NCBI RefSeq assembly: GCF_012911975.1 | Contig: NZ_SMDQ01000005.1 | Location: forward strand, 85,183-149,182 | Length of the DNA: 64,000 bases | Direction: 5' to 3' | Source: Nodosilinea sp. P-1105 | Lineage (GTDB): Bacteria > Cyanobacteriota > Cyanobacteriia > Phormidesmidales > Phormidesmidaceae | In this document: piece by piece, positions 18,807 through 27,745 of the stretch | Position numbering within the stretch: position 1 is the stretch's first letter | Layout: the number at the start of each line of letters is the position of its first letter | Notes under the pieces: model-generated | What the model was told of the DNA's origin: nothing | The model's input: the letters and a program-made list of their open reading frames with translations, nothing else | Databases searched by the model: none | Program-made: the position numbers and the translations under genes

Positions 18807-19691
18807 CTACGTGCCGACTCGGGCCGCCTCCACCGCTCGGGTTTCGCGGAACAGGTGGCTCTCCATCTCAACTTTCAAGTCGTGGTAGGCCGGGTGCTGG
18901 TCGATGGTTTCTCGGTTGCGGGGCCGAGGGAACGGCACCTCCAGAATTTCATCGACCCGGGCCGCTGGCCCCCGAGTCATCATCACGATCCGATCGCTGA
19001 GCAGCAGCGCCTCTTCAATGCTATGGGTAATCATAATCACGGTCTTGCGCTGCTGTTCCCAGATGCGCTCGATTTCGTCTTGCAAAAACCCCCGGGTCAG
19101 GGCATCTAGGGCACCAAAGGGCTCATCCATCAACAGCATTTGGGGGTCAATGGCCAACGCCCGGGCAATGCCCACCCGCTGCCGCATCCCCCCCGAGAGT
19201 TCGTGGGGGTGCTTGCGTTCGGCCCCGGTGAGACCGACTAGCTGGATGTACTCTTTGAGAATGCGATCGCGTTTTTTCTGGGAAATTTTGGGGTCAACCG
19301 TTTCCACCGCAAACCGCAGGTTTTCTTCCACCGTCATCCACGGCATCAGAGCGTAGTTCTGAAACACCATGCCCCGGTCTGGTCCTGGCTTAGTAATCGG
19401 CACCCCGTTCAGCAATATTTCGCCGCCCGAGATGGGGCTGAGCCCAGCAATCATGTTCAACAAGGTAGATTTGCCGCAACCCGAGGGGCCGATGATCGAC
19501 ACAAAGGTGTTGGGCTCAATTTCCAGGTTGATGTCCTGAATCGCCACAAAGTCTCCCTTGGTCTTGCCAGTGAGCTTGTTAAAAACGCCCTTTTTGCCCG
19601 GAAATACCTTGGTAACGTTACGGATAGACAGCTGAGCCGTCGGCGACCGCTGGTCCGTAGCAGGAACGATGTTCACAGGTGCAGTTCTCAT
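18807..19691 (-). CDS. cynD: Cyanate/nitrate-type ABC transporter ATP-binding protein
   Basis: 294 residues. All ABC ATPase motifs are present: Walker [10 protein letters not shown], signature [14 protein letters not shown], Walker [14 protein letters not shown] and the switch His in ITHSIEEAL. The sequence belongs to the NrtD/CynD/SsuB-like group that pairs with NrtB-type permeases. An N-terminal extension of about 20 residues precedes the first strand. The ATG overlaps the permease stop by 4 bp. The substrate is inferred as cyanate from the cynS gene downstream; nitrate or another anion cannot be excluded from the ATPase itself. Confidence 0.9.
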   Translation of the reverse strand: MRTAPVNIVPATDQRSPTAQLSIRNVTKVFPGKKGVFNKLTGKTKGDFVAIQDINLEIEPNTFVSIIGPSGCGKSTLLNMIAGLSPISGGEILLNGVPITKPGPDRGMVFQNYALMPWMTVEENLRFAVETVDPKISQKKRDRILKEYIQLVGLTGAERKHPHELSGGMRQRVGIARALAIDPQMLLMDEPFGALDALTRGFLQDEIERIWEQQRKTVIMITHSIEEALLLSDRIVMMTRGPAARVDEILEVPFPRPRNRETIDQHPAYHDLKVEMESHLFRETRAVEAARVGT

Positions 19692-20530
19692 GAGTTTCGA
19701 CCAAATGCAACAAACTTCTCGAGGGCGGCAAACAGGCTGTCCAACAGCAGCCCCACCAGACCAATAATGAAAATGGCCACCAAAATGTTAGGAATCGACA
19801 GGTTGTTCCACTCATTCCAGATGAAATAGCCCAACCCCGTCCCCAGCAACATTTCAGCCGCTACAATCACCAACCAGGCAATGCCCATGCTGATCCGTAG
19901 CCCCGAGACAATGTTGGGCAATGCCGCCGGAATAATCACCTTGACGATGGTGCGCAGGCGAGAGGCCCCTAGGGTATCGGCTACATCTAGATAATCTTTA
20001 TCAACGCTGGCAACCCCAAAGGCGGTGTTAATCAGCGTCGGCCAAATGCTAGAAATAAAGATAATGAAAATGCCGGTCTTTTCAGAATCGCGTAGTAGAT
20101 ACAAACCCAGGGGCAACCAGGCCAAGGGCGACACTGGCTTCAGTAGTTGAACAAAGGGATTAAAGGCTTTGTAGGCCACTGGCGAAATGCCAATCAAAAT
20201 CCCTAGGGGCACGGCTACTAATGTGGCCAGAATGTAGCCAATGGCCACCCGGCGCAGGCTAATCAGCAAGTTCCAGCCGATGCCCAGATCATTAGGGCCA
20301 TTGTCAAAGAATGGGTTAGTCACCCACCACCAGAATTCCTGAATGGTCTCGCTGGCTGTGGGTACGCCCCTGACAAACCAACCCGAACGCGCTCCCACTT
20401 CCCAAAACAGCAGGAATAGGCCGAGGGTCAGCATAAATAGGCCAAAGGCTCTGATATTCTCGTTTTGCCAAAGTGGTTCCTTTGGCTGGGGGGGAATAAT
20501 CCCAGTAGGTGTAGCGTTACTCAGCGCCAT
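19688..20530 (-). CDS. cynB: Cyanate/nitrate-type ABC transporter permease
   Basis: 280 residues, NrtB/CynB family of binding-protein-dependent permeases. There is an N-terminal helix (FGLFMLTLGLFLLFWEVGA), a periplasmic loop, then five or so further membrane spans. The cytoplasmic EAA-type coupling loop is visible as DTLGASRLRTIVKVIIPAAL. It forms the membrane channel with the CynD ATPase. Its stop overlaps the cynD start (ATGA), and it begins 53 bp after the binding-protein gene. Confidence 0.9.
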   Translation of the reverse strand: MALSNATPTGIIPPQPKEPLWQNENIRAFGLFMLTLGLFLLFWEVGARSGWFVRGVPTASETIQEFWWWVTNPFFDNGPNDLGIGWNLLISLRRVAIGYILATLVAVPLGILIGISPVAYKAFNPFVQLLKPVSPLAWLPLGLYLLRDSEKTGIFIIFISSIWPTLINTAFGVASVDKDYLDVADTLGASRLRTIVKVIIPAALPNIVSGLRISMGIAWLVIVAAEMLLGTGLGYFIWNEWNNLSIPNILVAIFIIGLVGLLLDSLFAALEKFVAFGRNS

Positions 20531-20583
20531 AGTAGGTACCTCTGTTGTGGTGCAATGGCATTTTTCCTAGCCTCCAAGCGGGC

Positions 20584-22224
20584 CTAGACCCCAAACTGGT
20601 CGATCTGCTCTTGGACATAGGCCTCTGGATCGGCAGGGTCAAAGGTATCAAAGGCTAGGGTTTCTTGCCGGTCGGTTTCTGTGGGTGGGTTTTGCCCCAG
20701 CTCCTGGGCCAACTCTCGGGCTAGGTCGGTGAGAAACACCTCTTCTCCCACCTGCTCATAGCTGTCAGCGGTAATTTGCTGGGCGGCCCTGCCATCTCCT
20801 TGCAAGTCCCAGCGCACCAACTGAGACGAAATCCATTTGGCAAAACTCTGCCAGGGGTAGGGATCAAAACCAATGCGATCGGGCACCGATAGGGTATTCC
20901 CCTGGCCATCGTCAAAGTTGCCGGTGAGCACAGCTTCGACAACTTCTACGGGCTGGTTCAAAAAGGCACGGGTGGAAATAGCTTGGGCAATTTCAGGCCG
21001 ATTGGCTGGGTCTTGGGCATAGCCTGCAGCCTCAATAATCGCTTTGTTCAAAGCTCTAAACGAGTTTGGATTAGCATCAATCCAATCATCACTGGCGGCA
21101 AAGGCGCAGCAAGGATGACCATCCCATAGGTCCTTGGTCAGCATATAAATAAAGCCCGCCCCTTCGTACACAGCTCGTTGGTTAAAGGGATCAGGCATCA
21201 GCATGGCGTCGATGTCCCCAGCGATCAGCTGGGCAATGCTGTCCGGTGGGGGGACGGGGCGAATTTGCACATCCACATCAGGATCTAGGCCGCCCGTAGC
21301 CAGGTAGTAGCGCAGCAGCAAATTGTGCATGGAATAGGGGAAGGGTACCCCAATCACAAACCCACGAAAATCCTCGGGGCCGTTAACATTGCCTTGATGG
21401 CGCTCGGCAATGGTAATGGCCTGGCCGTTGATGTTCTCAATGCTGGCCAGCTTTACCCCAAAACTATCAGAGCCTAAGCCCAGGGTCATAGCGATGGGCA
21501 TGGGGGCCAGCATGTGGTAAGCGTCTAGTTCACCGGCGATCGCTGAATCACGCACCGCTCCCCAACTAGGCATCTTGACTACGGTGGCGTTAAACCCATA
21601 TTTGTCGTAAAAGCCCAGGGGCTCCGACATGATGATTGGCGTAGCGCAGGTAATGGGAATAAAGCCCACTTGAATATCGGTTTTTTCCAAATCGCTAACG
21701 TCTACCGGGGCATCGGCATCATCTTCAGCCACCGGACCGCCGCCATTGGCGCAGCTGGCCAGGGTGACCAGGGCGGCCCCCACAGCCATATTCTTCATAA
21801 ATTCCCGCCGGGTAGTGGCGCTGTTACGCACTGAGTCGGCGAAGAATAGCCCTGCCTGAGGGCCAAAAGCCGCTGCAAAGGCATTTTCCAAGCCGCCCGC
21901 TTGCTTGCACAGGGCCAGAATCAGTTTTTCCCGCTGGGGGTCACCTCGACCAACGCGCTTCAGAAACAGGGCTTTGCGCAGCTCATGGGCATTGACGTGA
22001 TCGGCGGCTCGCAGTTGGTTCTGCTTGTAAATGCCCATCTTCACCAGATCATCCACCATGTCCACCGGGTCTTGGGGCATGGTGGCCATAAAGGCCGAGT
22101 GATCCTGGCTAAAGTGCACCTGGCCACACACCCTACAGGGCTGCCCCGGCACCATTAGGGAAGGGGATGTGCAACTCAAACTGCTCCAGTCGCTGAGCGA
22201 CTTTGCTACTGCTGATATGACCAT
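20584..22224 (-). CDS. cynA: ABC transporter substrate-binding lipoprotein (CynA/NrtA-like) with an N-terminal extension
   Basis: 546 residues from ATG 22224. The C-terminal ~380 residues are an NrtA/CmpA/CynA-type periplasmic binding domain (VGFIPITCATPIIMSEPLGF at its start). A Tat-like and lipoprotein export signal sits internally: Arg139-Arg140 in TTRREF, a hydrophobic stretch, and lipobox Cys158 in LASC. About 125 residues precede it, with a Cys30-x-x-Cys33 pair and a helical MVDDLVKMGIYKQNQL segment. The twin Arg lies before the next Met, so some extension must be translated. Later in-frame ATGs at 22155 and 22089 are possible starts, and no start has a good Shine-Dalgarno. Some NrtA/CmpA relatives carry shorter pre-signal extensions. 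It delivers cyanate (by context) to CynB/CynD. Confidence 0.85.
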   Translation of the reverse strand: MVISAVAKSLSDWSSLSCTSPSLMVPGQPCRVCGQVHFSQDHSAFMATMPQDPVDMVDDLVKMGIYKQNQLRAADHVNAHELRKALFLKRVGRGDPQREKLILALCKQAGGLENAFAAAFGPQAGLFFADSVRNSATTRREFMKNMAVGAALVTLASCANGGGPVAEDDADAPVDVSDLEKTDIQVGFIPITCATPIIMSEPLGFYDKYGFNATVVKMPSWGAVRDSAIAGELDAYHMLAPMPIAMTLGLGSDSFGVKLASIENINGQAITIAERHQGNVNGPEDFRGFVIGVPFPYSMHNLLLRYYLATGGLDPDVDVQIRPVPPPDSIAQLIAGDIDAMLMPDPFNQRAVYEGAGFIYMLTKDLWDGHPCCAFAASDDWIDANPNSFRALNKAIIEAAGYAQDPANRPEIAQAISTRAFLNQPVEVVEAVLTGNFDDGQGNTLSVPDRIGFDPYPWQSFAKWISSQLVRWDLQGDGRAAQQITADSYEQVGEEVFLTDLARELAQELGQNPPTETDRQETLAFDTFDPADPEAYVQEQIDQFGV

Positions 22225-22345
22225 AAATGGATAGTTGAATGCGACAAAAACCTTTTCTCTGTCAGCCCTAGACGCCTATCCAAACAACTTTGCACTGGGG
22301 CAGGGCTCATGCCCCAGCTAATAACTTAGGCTTGGATAAAAGTAA

Positions 22346-22357
22346 GTTGGTACCAAC
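22346..22357. promoter_or_regulatory. 12-bp perfect palindrome in the divergent-side spacer upstream of cynA
   Basis: GTTGGTACCAAC lies 122 bp upstream of the cynA start. It could be an operator. It does not fit the NtcA consensus GTA-N8-TAC: the local GTA and TAC are six bases apart. The regulator is unknown. Confidence 0.3.
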
Positions 22358-22449
22358 CCTATCAAGATTAAATAAGGATCGCATTGGAGCTTTTTTTGAA
22401 TTTAATGGGATTTTCTTTTGAACTTACTTCTTGTTTCTAAAATCGATTG

Positions 22450-23271
22450 CTATTTGGTTAGCTCTGTTACAGATTGCTGTCTCCAAGCCTGGGGGGAAAG
22501 CCCATGGAACTGACGAAATTGTCGAGTAAAATAGCCTGCATCGTTATAGCCAGAAGCCTCTGAAATGGATCGCACTGACTGGGTCGTATTGGTAAGTAAC
22601 GTTCTAGCTTGGGCCATGCGCCGCTCAATCACCCACTGTTTGACGGTGCGGCCGGTTTGGGACTGCACCAGATTGGTTAAATAAGCCGGGGAATATCCGA
22701 CTTCCTGGGCCACATCGTTCAGGCTAATCGACTGATGGTAGTGGGCTTCAATGAACTGAAACACCCCGGCCAAGTTTGGCTCGTCTGGGAAAATCCCTGT
22801 TAATGACCAAACTCTGTCCTTTCCACTGTGTCCATCACGGCCGCACTTCCCATCTTCCCCGGCGGGACTGGTTGCTCCGATTCCATAGAGCTGGGAAAGC
22901 TGCTCCTGGCGCTGTAGCCGACTATTAATCGCGGCCAGAAATTGCTCTACGGTGCAGGGTTTGGTCAGGTAGTCGTCGGCCCCCAGTTCCATCCCTTGGC
23001 GCAGGTCTGCCATGGTGACTTTGGCTGTGAGGAAAATTAGCGGAATCAGTGCCGTTTGACGAGATTTTCGTAGGGTAGACAGTACTGAATACCCATCCAT
23101 ATCGGGCATCATAATGTCACAAACCACCAGATCAGGGGAATGTTGTTGAGCCATGGCTACCCCTGTGGTGCCATCGCTGGCTCCCACTGCTTGAAACCCT
23201 TCAAACTCCAGGCACTTAAGAAAAATATTACGGGTTTGAGATTCGTCCTCGATAACTAAAATGGTCTTCAC
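22450..23271 (-). CDS. Response regulator with AraC-type DNA-binding domain
   Basis: I chose the GTG at 23271 because GGAG lies five bases upstream and the product then starts KTILVIEDE, as receivers usually do; an ATG at 23292 lacks a ribosome site. Residues ~1-120 are a receiver with the acidic pair in IEDE, phospho-acceptor Asp in VCDIMMPDMDG and the Lys in YLTKPCT. The last ~100 residues are an AraC double HTH (SLNDVAQEVGYSPAYLTNLV and SISEASGYNDAGYFTRQFRQ). It should activate or repress promoters when phosphorylated. It is divergent from a PAS histidine kinase gene at 23666, its likely partner, and is transcribed toward the cyn operon. Confidence 0.9.
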   Translation of the reverse strand: MKTILVIEDESQTRNIFLKCLEFEGFQAVGASDGTTGVAMAQQHSPDLVVCDIMMPDMDGYSVLSTLRKSRQTALIPLIFLTAKVTMADLRQGMELGADDYLTKPCTVEQFLAAINSRLQRQEQLSQLYGIGATSPAGEDGKCGRDGHSGKDRVWSLTGIFPDEPNLAGVFQFIEAHYHQSISLNDVAQEVGYSPAYLTNLVQSQTGRTVKQWVIERRMAQARTLLTNTTQSVRSISEASGYNDAGYFTRQFRQFHGLSPQAWRQQSVTELTK

Positions 23272-23370
23272 GACGACTCCAGGAAACATCAACTTTTGTC
23301 GCCAAAATAAACAGCCTAAGGTCTATCCCTCTAGCGGGTCTATCCCATTTTGTTGCCTTTACCAGTGTCG

Positions 23371-23443
23371 TACACCAAGTCCAGTTTGGAATCTGGAGTT
23401 TTCCCACAGGCAAAATTCCAGGTCTGGACTGGGATTTGGTTTA
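23371..23443. repeat. ~73-bp imperfect palindromic repeat, copy A
   Basis: Left arm ACCAAGTCCAGTTTGGAATC and right arm ending GGTCTGGACTGGGATTTGGT pair around a CCCACAGG loop. It lies in the 394-bp spacer between the divergent regulator and kinase genes. Four related copies lie at 29275, 29980, 31235 and 31391. Confidence 0.8.
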
Positions 23444-23665
23444 ATATCAAAACACAACGAAAAATATCATGACTAAAAATGGCAGGCCAAGTCCGAAGGC
23501 ATATCGTTAAACTTGTGGGTTGACGACTTTACTCTTCTTTAGTAAACCTTAAGGGGCTGGCTAGTTGTGTACCGCGATACATTCCTGAGGTCGATGTCCC
23601 CCATGCACCGATGCGACTGATCCGACGTTGAATCATCAGTACTTTTGCGTTAGCCCACTGTTACG

Positions 23666-24898
23666 ATGACCCAAACCTATTGGTTGCCCCAACGAAAGTC
23701 TCCGCCAAGGTCTGCTGCGGCTGCGCCGCTGGATCATGAACTGGAGTACTTACGCCGTCAGCACCACCTGATTCTGAATGCGGTGGGTGAAGGTATTTAT
23801 GGGCTGGATCTGGATGGCAATGTCACGTTCGTTAACCCGGCTGCCGCTGAGATGATTGGCTGGTCTATGGAGGAATTGATCGGCCAATCCATGCATGCGG
23901 TACTGCATCACTCCTTTGCCGATGGCAGTCCTTACCACCGGGAAGCTTGCCCAATTTATGCCGCTTTTCAGGACGGTAGTGTAAAACGGGTGACCAATGA
24001 GGTGTTTTGGCGCAAAGATGGCACCAGCTTTCCAGTGGAATATATCAGTACCCCGATGCGAGACGAAGAGGGGCAACTGATTGGCACGGTGGTCACCTTT
24101 CGCGATATTACCCAGCGGCGTTGGGCTGAGGAGATTTTGCAACGGGCCAACGAGGAGCTGGAACACAAGGTGCAGGAACGTACTGCTGAACTGCAAACGG
24201 CTAACCAACAGTTACAACAGCTCAGTGATATGCGATCGCGGTTCGTCTCCATGGTCTGCCATGAGTTTCGTAACCCGCTTAACACCATTGCCCTGTCGGT
24301 GTCTTCCCTCAACCGCTACGACACCCAACTGCGCCCCGACGAAAAAACCGACTACCTGCTGGCAATCAATGCCAATGTGGAGCGCATGACCCAGATGATT
24401 GACGACATTCTGGTGATTGGCAAGATTGAAGCCAAAGTACTGGAGGTTAACCCTCAACCCCTGGATCTGGTGGACTTTTGCCAGACCCTATTGGCAGCAC
24501 CGGATTATCGTCGGAGCCAGACCCCGATTCAGTTTGCCTGTCGTAGTCGGCAGTGCATAGCCCACCTGGATGAGCGGTTGCTGCGATCGATTCTAGGGAA
24601 CTTGCTGTCCAACGCCATTCGCTATACCCCAGCAGATAAGGGGATTGTTTTGAAGCTGGCTAAACGGCAAAACTATGCCATTGTGCGGGTGCAAGACGAG
24701 GGCATGGGAATTCCCCCCAGCGATCGCCGCGATTTGTTCAAGCCTTTTCACCGGGGCCGCAATGTCAGCAACATCCCTGGCACTGGCCTGGGGCTGAGCA
24801 TCGTCAAGCAGTTTGTGGACTTGCAAAATGGTACCCTGGCTGTTACCAGTCGGGTGGGGTTGGGCACCACCTTCACGGTCAAGCTACCGATGATCTAG
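23666..24898 (+). CDS. PAS-domain sensor histidine kinase
   Basis: 410 residues, no membrane segment, so cytoplasmic. A PAS domain (about 30-145) contains IYGLDLDGNVTFVNPAAAEM and a PAC-type FRDITQRRWAEE end. A coiled coil follows, then HisKA with the phospho-acceptor His in MVCHEFRNPLNTIAL, then HATPase with an N box (ILGNLLSNAIRYTP), G1 (VQDEGMGIP) and G2 (GTGLGLSIVKQFV). It is probably the cognate kinase of the AraC-type regulator transcribed divergently. The input signal is unknown. The ATG at 23666 has no good Shine-Dalgarno. Confidence 0.9.
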   Translation: MTQTYWLPQRKSPPRSAAAAPLDHELEYLRRQHHLILNAVGEGIYGLDLDGNVTFVNPAAAEMIGWSMEELIGQSMHAVLHHSFADGSPYHREACPIYAAFQDGSVKRVTNEVFWRKDGTSFPVEYISTPMRDEEGQLIGTVVTFRDITQRRWAEEILQRANEELEHKVQERTAELQTANQQLQQLSDMRSRFVSMVCHEFRNPLNTIALSVSSLNRYDTQLRPDEKTDYLLAINANVERMTQMIDDILVIGKIEAKVLEVNPQPLDLVDFCQTLLAAPDYRRSQTPIQFACRSRQCIAHLDERLLRSILGNLLSNAIRYTPADKGIVLKLAKRQNYAIVRVQDEGMGIPPSDRRDLFKPFHRGRNVSNIPGTGLGLSIVKQFVDLQNGTLAVTSRVGLGTTFTVKLPMI

Positions 24899-25029
24899 AG
24901 TCGTGGTCGCGGCGTCTTCCTTACAGGGGGAGGCTATGCCCGTAGCAGATTTGACCCGTCACTCTTATCAGTCTCTTATATTTAAAGCTTATATTCTCAG
25001 CAACGACCATAAATGGAACGACCAATGCG

Positions 25030-25058
25030 CCTCAGCCTCTCCACAGGGGCTGAGGTTT
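25030..25058 (+). terminator. Probable Rho-independent terminator after the histidine kinase gene
   Basis: Stem CCTCAGCC/GGCTGAGG with a 10-base loop, followed by TTTGTCT. It lies 131 bp past the kinase stop. Confidence 0.5.
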
Positions 25059-25159
25059 GTCTATGGTCAGCCCATTGGCTAAGCTGGGCATTCATGACAT
25101 AAATTGTCTAGCCATCACCTTTTCAGGGATTGGCTGGCCCTCTTTAGCCTGCGACCACC

Positions 25160-25981
25160 ATGATTCAACCTGAGCGTATTGTTGGTTTAGTGCCCGCCGC
25201 TGGGCAGGGAAGCCGCATCTCTCCTCTGCCCATGAGTAAGGAGCTATTCCCCCTAGGGTTCCGAACCGTCGCGGACAAAGTTGGCCCCCGCCCCAAAGTG
25301 GCCTGCCACTATCTGCTAGACGCCATGCAGCAGGGCGGCGCCCAGGAAGCATTTTTGATTTTACGCCCCGGTAAGTGGGATATTCCTGAGTTTTTAGGCG
25401 ATGGGTCTGACCTGGGCCTGCGGCTGGCTTACCTGACGGTGCATGTGCCCTTTGGGGTGCCCTTCAGCCTGAACCAGGCCTATCCCTTTCTGCAGGGGGC
25501 CGTGGTGGTGATGGGGTTTCCCGACATTTTGATTCAACCCAGGGATGCCTATCAACGGCTGGTCCGGCGTTTGCATCAGGGCCAGGGAGATGTGGTGCTG
25601 GGGCTGTTTCCCACGGACCAACCCGACAAGGTAGGAGTGGTGGACTTTGATCAGACGTCGGGCAAAGTGGTCGGCATCTATGAAAAATCGAACCTGACCC
25701 ATTTGCCCTACATGTGGGCGATCGCCGCCTGGCGGCCCAGCTTTAGCGAGTTTTTGCACCGATTTGTTATGGATCGGCAACGGCAGCTGATTGGCGATCG
25801 CGCCCCCCATGGCCTCACAGCCTTACCCCCCTACACCGAAACCCCCATTGGCGATGTGATCCACGCCGCCCTCGAAGCTGGGTTGCAGGTCGAGGCCGAA
25901 CCCTTTCCCCAGGGGACCTACCTCGACATTGGCACCCCAGACAATCTCATTACCGCCATTCAGCAGTACACCACCTTCTGA
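25160..25981 (+). CDS. Sugar-phosphate nucleotidyltransferase family protein
   Basis: 273 residues, single NTP_transferase (GT-A-like) domain. The nucleotide-binding signature is a variant, GLVPAAGQGSRISPLPMSKE, in place of the common GGxGTRLxPLT. The metal-binding Asp is in VVMGFPDILIQP. The family makes NDP-sugars (for example dTDP- or UDP-glucose) from sugar phosphates and NTP. Substrates are not predictable here, and no surface-polysaccharide genes are adjacent. The spacer before it (24899-25159) holds the terminator above. Confidence 0.8.
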   Translation: MIQPERIVGLVPAAGQGSRISPLPMSKELFPLGFRTVADKVGPRPKVACHYLLDAMQQGGAQEAFLILRPGKWDIPEFLGDGSDLGLRLAYLTVHVPFGVPFSLNQAYPFLQGAVVVMGFPDILIQPRDAYQRLVRRLHQGQGDVVLGLFPTDQPDKVGVVDFDQTSGKVVGIYEKSNLTHLPYMWAIAAWRPSFSEFLHRFVMDRQRQLIGDRAPHGLTALPPYTETPIGDVIHAALEAGLQVEAEPFPQGTYLDIGTPDNLITAIQQYTTF

Positions 25982-25991
25982 AGCAACGTTT

Positions 25992-26113
25992 GGGAAACAG
26001 TCTCCTTAATGGTGGGCGCAGCCCACCCTACTGGGAAACAGTCTCCTTAATGGTGGGCGCAGCCCACCCTACTGGGAAACAGTCTCCTTAATGGTGGGCG
26101 CAGCCCACCCTAC
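25992..26113. repeat. Three tandem copies of a 41-bp unit
   Basis: Copies start at 25992, 26033 and 26074 and are identical over the full unit, except that the last lacks the final base. Each contains the palindrome GGTGGGCGCAGCCCACC, so each RNA copy folds as a hairpin. It follows directly on the nucleotidyltransferase gene and may act as its 3' end. Confidence 0.9.
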
Positions 26114-26254
26114 ACCCAAAACCTGACACCTAAACGGACTCAGCTCTCAGCCGATTGTCAAAGGTTTTTCAGGCGGCTCTCAGCCTACCGTGACAGGCTT
26201 GGGGATAAGAACAGTTGTCCTCCATGTCAACGATTACCCAAGTAGAGCCTAACG

Positions 26255-26857
26255 ATGAAAATCCAGTTTCTTGGGGCTGTGGCGATCGCATCACTATTGA
26301 CCCTGAGCGCGATCGCCTGTAGCCCTTCTACCACCGTCAATTCTGATGCTGGGGATAGCCTGGAAGCGGTTGACCCCTGTGCCGCCGCTGACCCCTGTGC
26401 CACCGCTGACCCCTGTGCAGGGGCTAAGGTTGAGGACGCTACAAATCAGCAACCTCACGTGTATAGCTTTGATGGGTTAGCCATTCGTGGTGCTGACCCT
26501 GTGGCTTACTTTACTGAAGGAGCTGCAGTCAAGGGTGTTGCCGACTACGAATACCAGTGGAATGGGGCCACCTGGCGGTTTAGCAGTGCCGAGAATCTGG
26601 CCCAGTTTACCGCTAACCCTGAAGCCTATGCCCCCCAGTACGGCGGCTACTGTGCCAAAGCTGTGGCCGAAGGCTATCTAGCCTCGATCGATCCAGACGC
26701 CTGGCGAATCGTCGATGGCAAGCTTTATCTAAACTACAGCCCTGGAGTGCAACGCCAGTGGCAGTCGGATATTCCTGGCCATATTGCCAGCGGCGATCAA
26801 CACTGGCCAGCGGTGCTGACGGTCGATGTGGTGCATGAAAGCGGTGACTCTTGGTAG
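26255..26857 (+). CDS. YHS-domain lipoprotein
   Basis: 200 residues. Signal peptide MKIQFLGAVAIASLLTLSA with lipobox Cys22 (LSAIAC) indicates an exported lipoprotein. The mature N-terminus has three DPC(A/T) units (DPCAAADPCATADPCAG), a Cys-rich linker. A YHS domain follows (FDGLAIRGADPVAYFTEG, AQFTANPEAYAPQYGGYCA, then YLNYSPGVQRQW). YHS domains occur with metal handling or redox proteins; the Cys residues suggest metal binding, but the ligand is unproven. ATG at 26255, no close operon partner. Confidence 0.9.
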   Translation: MKIQFLGAVAIASLLTLSAIACSPSTTVNSDAGDSLEAVDPCAAADPCATADPCAGAKVEDATNQQPHVYSFDGLAIRGADPVAYFTEGAAVKGVADYEYQWNGATWRFSSAENLAQFTANPEAYAPQYGGYCAKAVAEGYLASIDPDAWRIVDGKLYLNYSPGVQRQWQSDIPGHIASGDQHWPAVLTVDVVHESGDSW

Positions 26858-26979
26858 TCAAGGGGGTCCAGGGGTAGATAGTTAAGTAAAACTTAAATCG
26901 GCCCAGGGTCAGGGCGATCGCCCTTTACATCAAGTTGCATTGATGTATACGATGATACTCAATCCTTTGTGATGGAGTC

Positions 26980-27255
26980 ATGATGTATAGCGGCACGGCT
27001 ACGCTTTCTACCTCTGATCAGCTACTCGAAGCAGCCTCTCGATATGGCTTATTCTGCGGGACCTACGACAACGGCGATCGCTGCATTAAACCCCATCCTG
27101 ACTCATCAGACTGGGAATTGGTTAACCACAACGATAGCTGGGTCTTGATTGTCAGAGGGACTCCGCAAATTCAGTTTCAATATCCTGAAGCGGCTAGATT
27201 TATTGCCCGGGTTTGTCAAACCCTGGTTCAACCCTCCCACCATGCAATCTTGTAG
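26980..27255 (+). CDS. Small hypothetical protein (91 aa)
   Basis: Soluble, with two Cys residues in the YGLFCGTYDNGDRCIKPHP stretch. Aromatic and His residues are frequent. No domain is recognised. ATG at 26980 is directly followed by a second ATG, and a GGAG element lies about five bases upstream. It looks like a cyanobacterial conserved small protein, but that cannot be confirmed here. Confidence 0.5.
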   Translation: MMYSGTATLSTSDQLLEAASRYGLFCGTYDNGDRCIKPHPDSSDWELVNHNDSWVLIVRGTPQIQFQYPEAARFIARVCQTLVQPSHHAIL

Positions 27256-27449
27256 CCCCCAACCGTTGATACCCCCTATGCCAAGAGCTTTCCCTCGGGA
27301 TAGGGGCTATGTCTTTAGGGTGATTCCCTTTCGTAAGGGACAGAGAAAAATAGCCTGAAACTTGCATTCTTTTGCTGCAAAGCCCCCAAAGTTGCCAGAT
27401 TATTCTCCATCCTTTAAGAAATAGGACAACCCTGTATAAGAACCTGCAT

Positions 27450-27625
27450 GCCGGGTATTATCCGATTATTTTGCAGAATAACACCTGCTTTTTAAGGAAC
27501 TAATCAAGATTTTCGCTCGATAAGATAAGAACATATTTTTGGGATGTTATCCAGCAAATTTGAGGGTTAAGTAGGGTTTTGAGGGTGTTATTCATCATTT
27601 TTGACGGATAACACCCCTCCTGTAT
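27450..27625. repeat. AT-rich array of TTATC-type half-sites (copy of the element near 51287)
   Basis: In the 490-bp gap between two convergent genes, motifs like TTATCCAGCA, TTATCCGATT, GCAGAATAAC and GACGGATAAC occur in both orientations. The segment TTATCCAGCAAATTTGAG resembles TTATCCGCCAAATTTGAG at 51408, and a common CACCCCT or TACCCCT then ATCCTG or TCCTGT end follows both. No coding potential is seen. Confidence 0.5.
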
Positions 27626-27745
27626 TGATGGGTCTTGATTAGTTGAAACGCCCTAAACTCATCCCGAATTTATTTTTGCTGGTGGAAATTCGCATGTCTC
27701 GCGCTTCAGCGATCGCCTTTCGGAGCGTCTGCGCGACCTGGATCA

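Noticed and set aside
22341..22357. Possible NtcA site near cynA
   Set aside because: GTA and TAC are separated by six rather than eight bases; it is kept only as an unassigned palindrome.
25992..26113. Short tandem repeat considered as a CRISPR array
   Set aside because: The 41-bp units are contiguous with no unique spacers and carry an internal palindrome.
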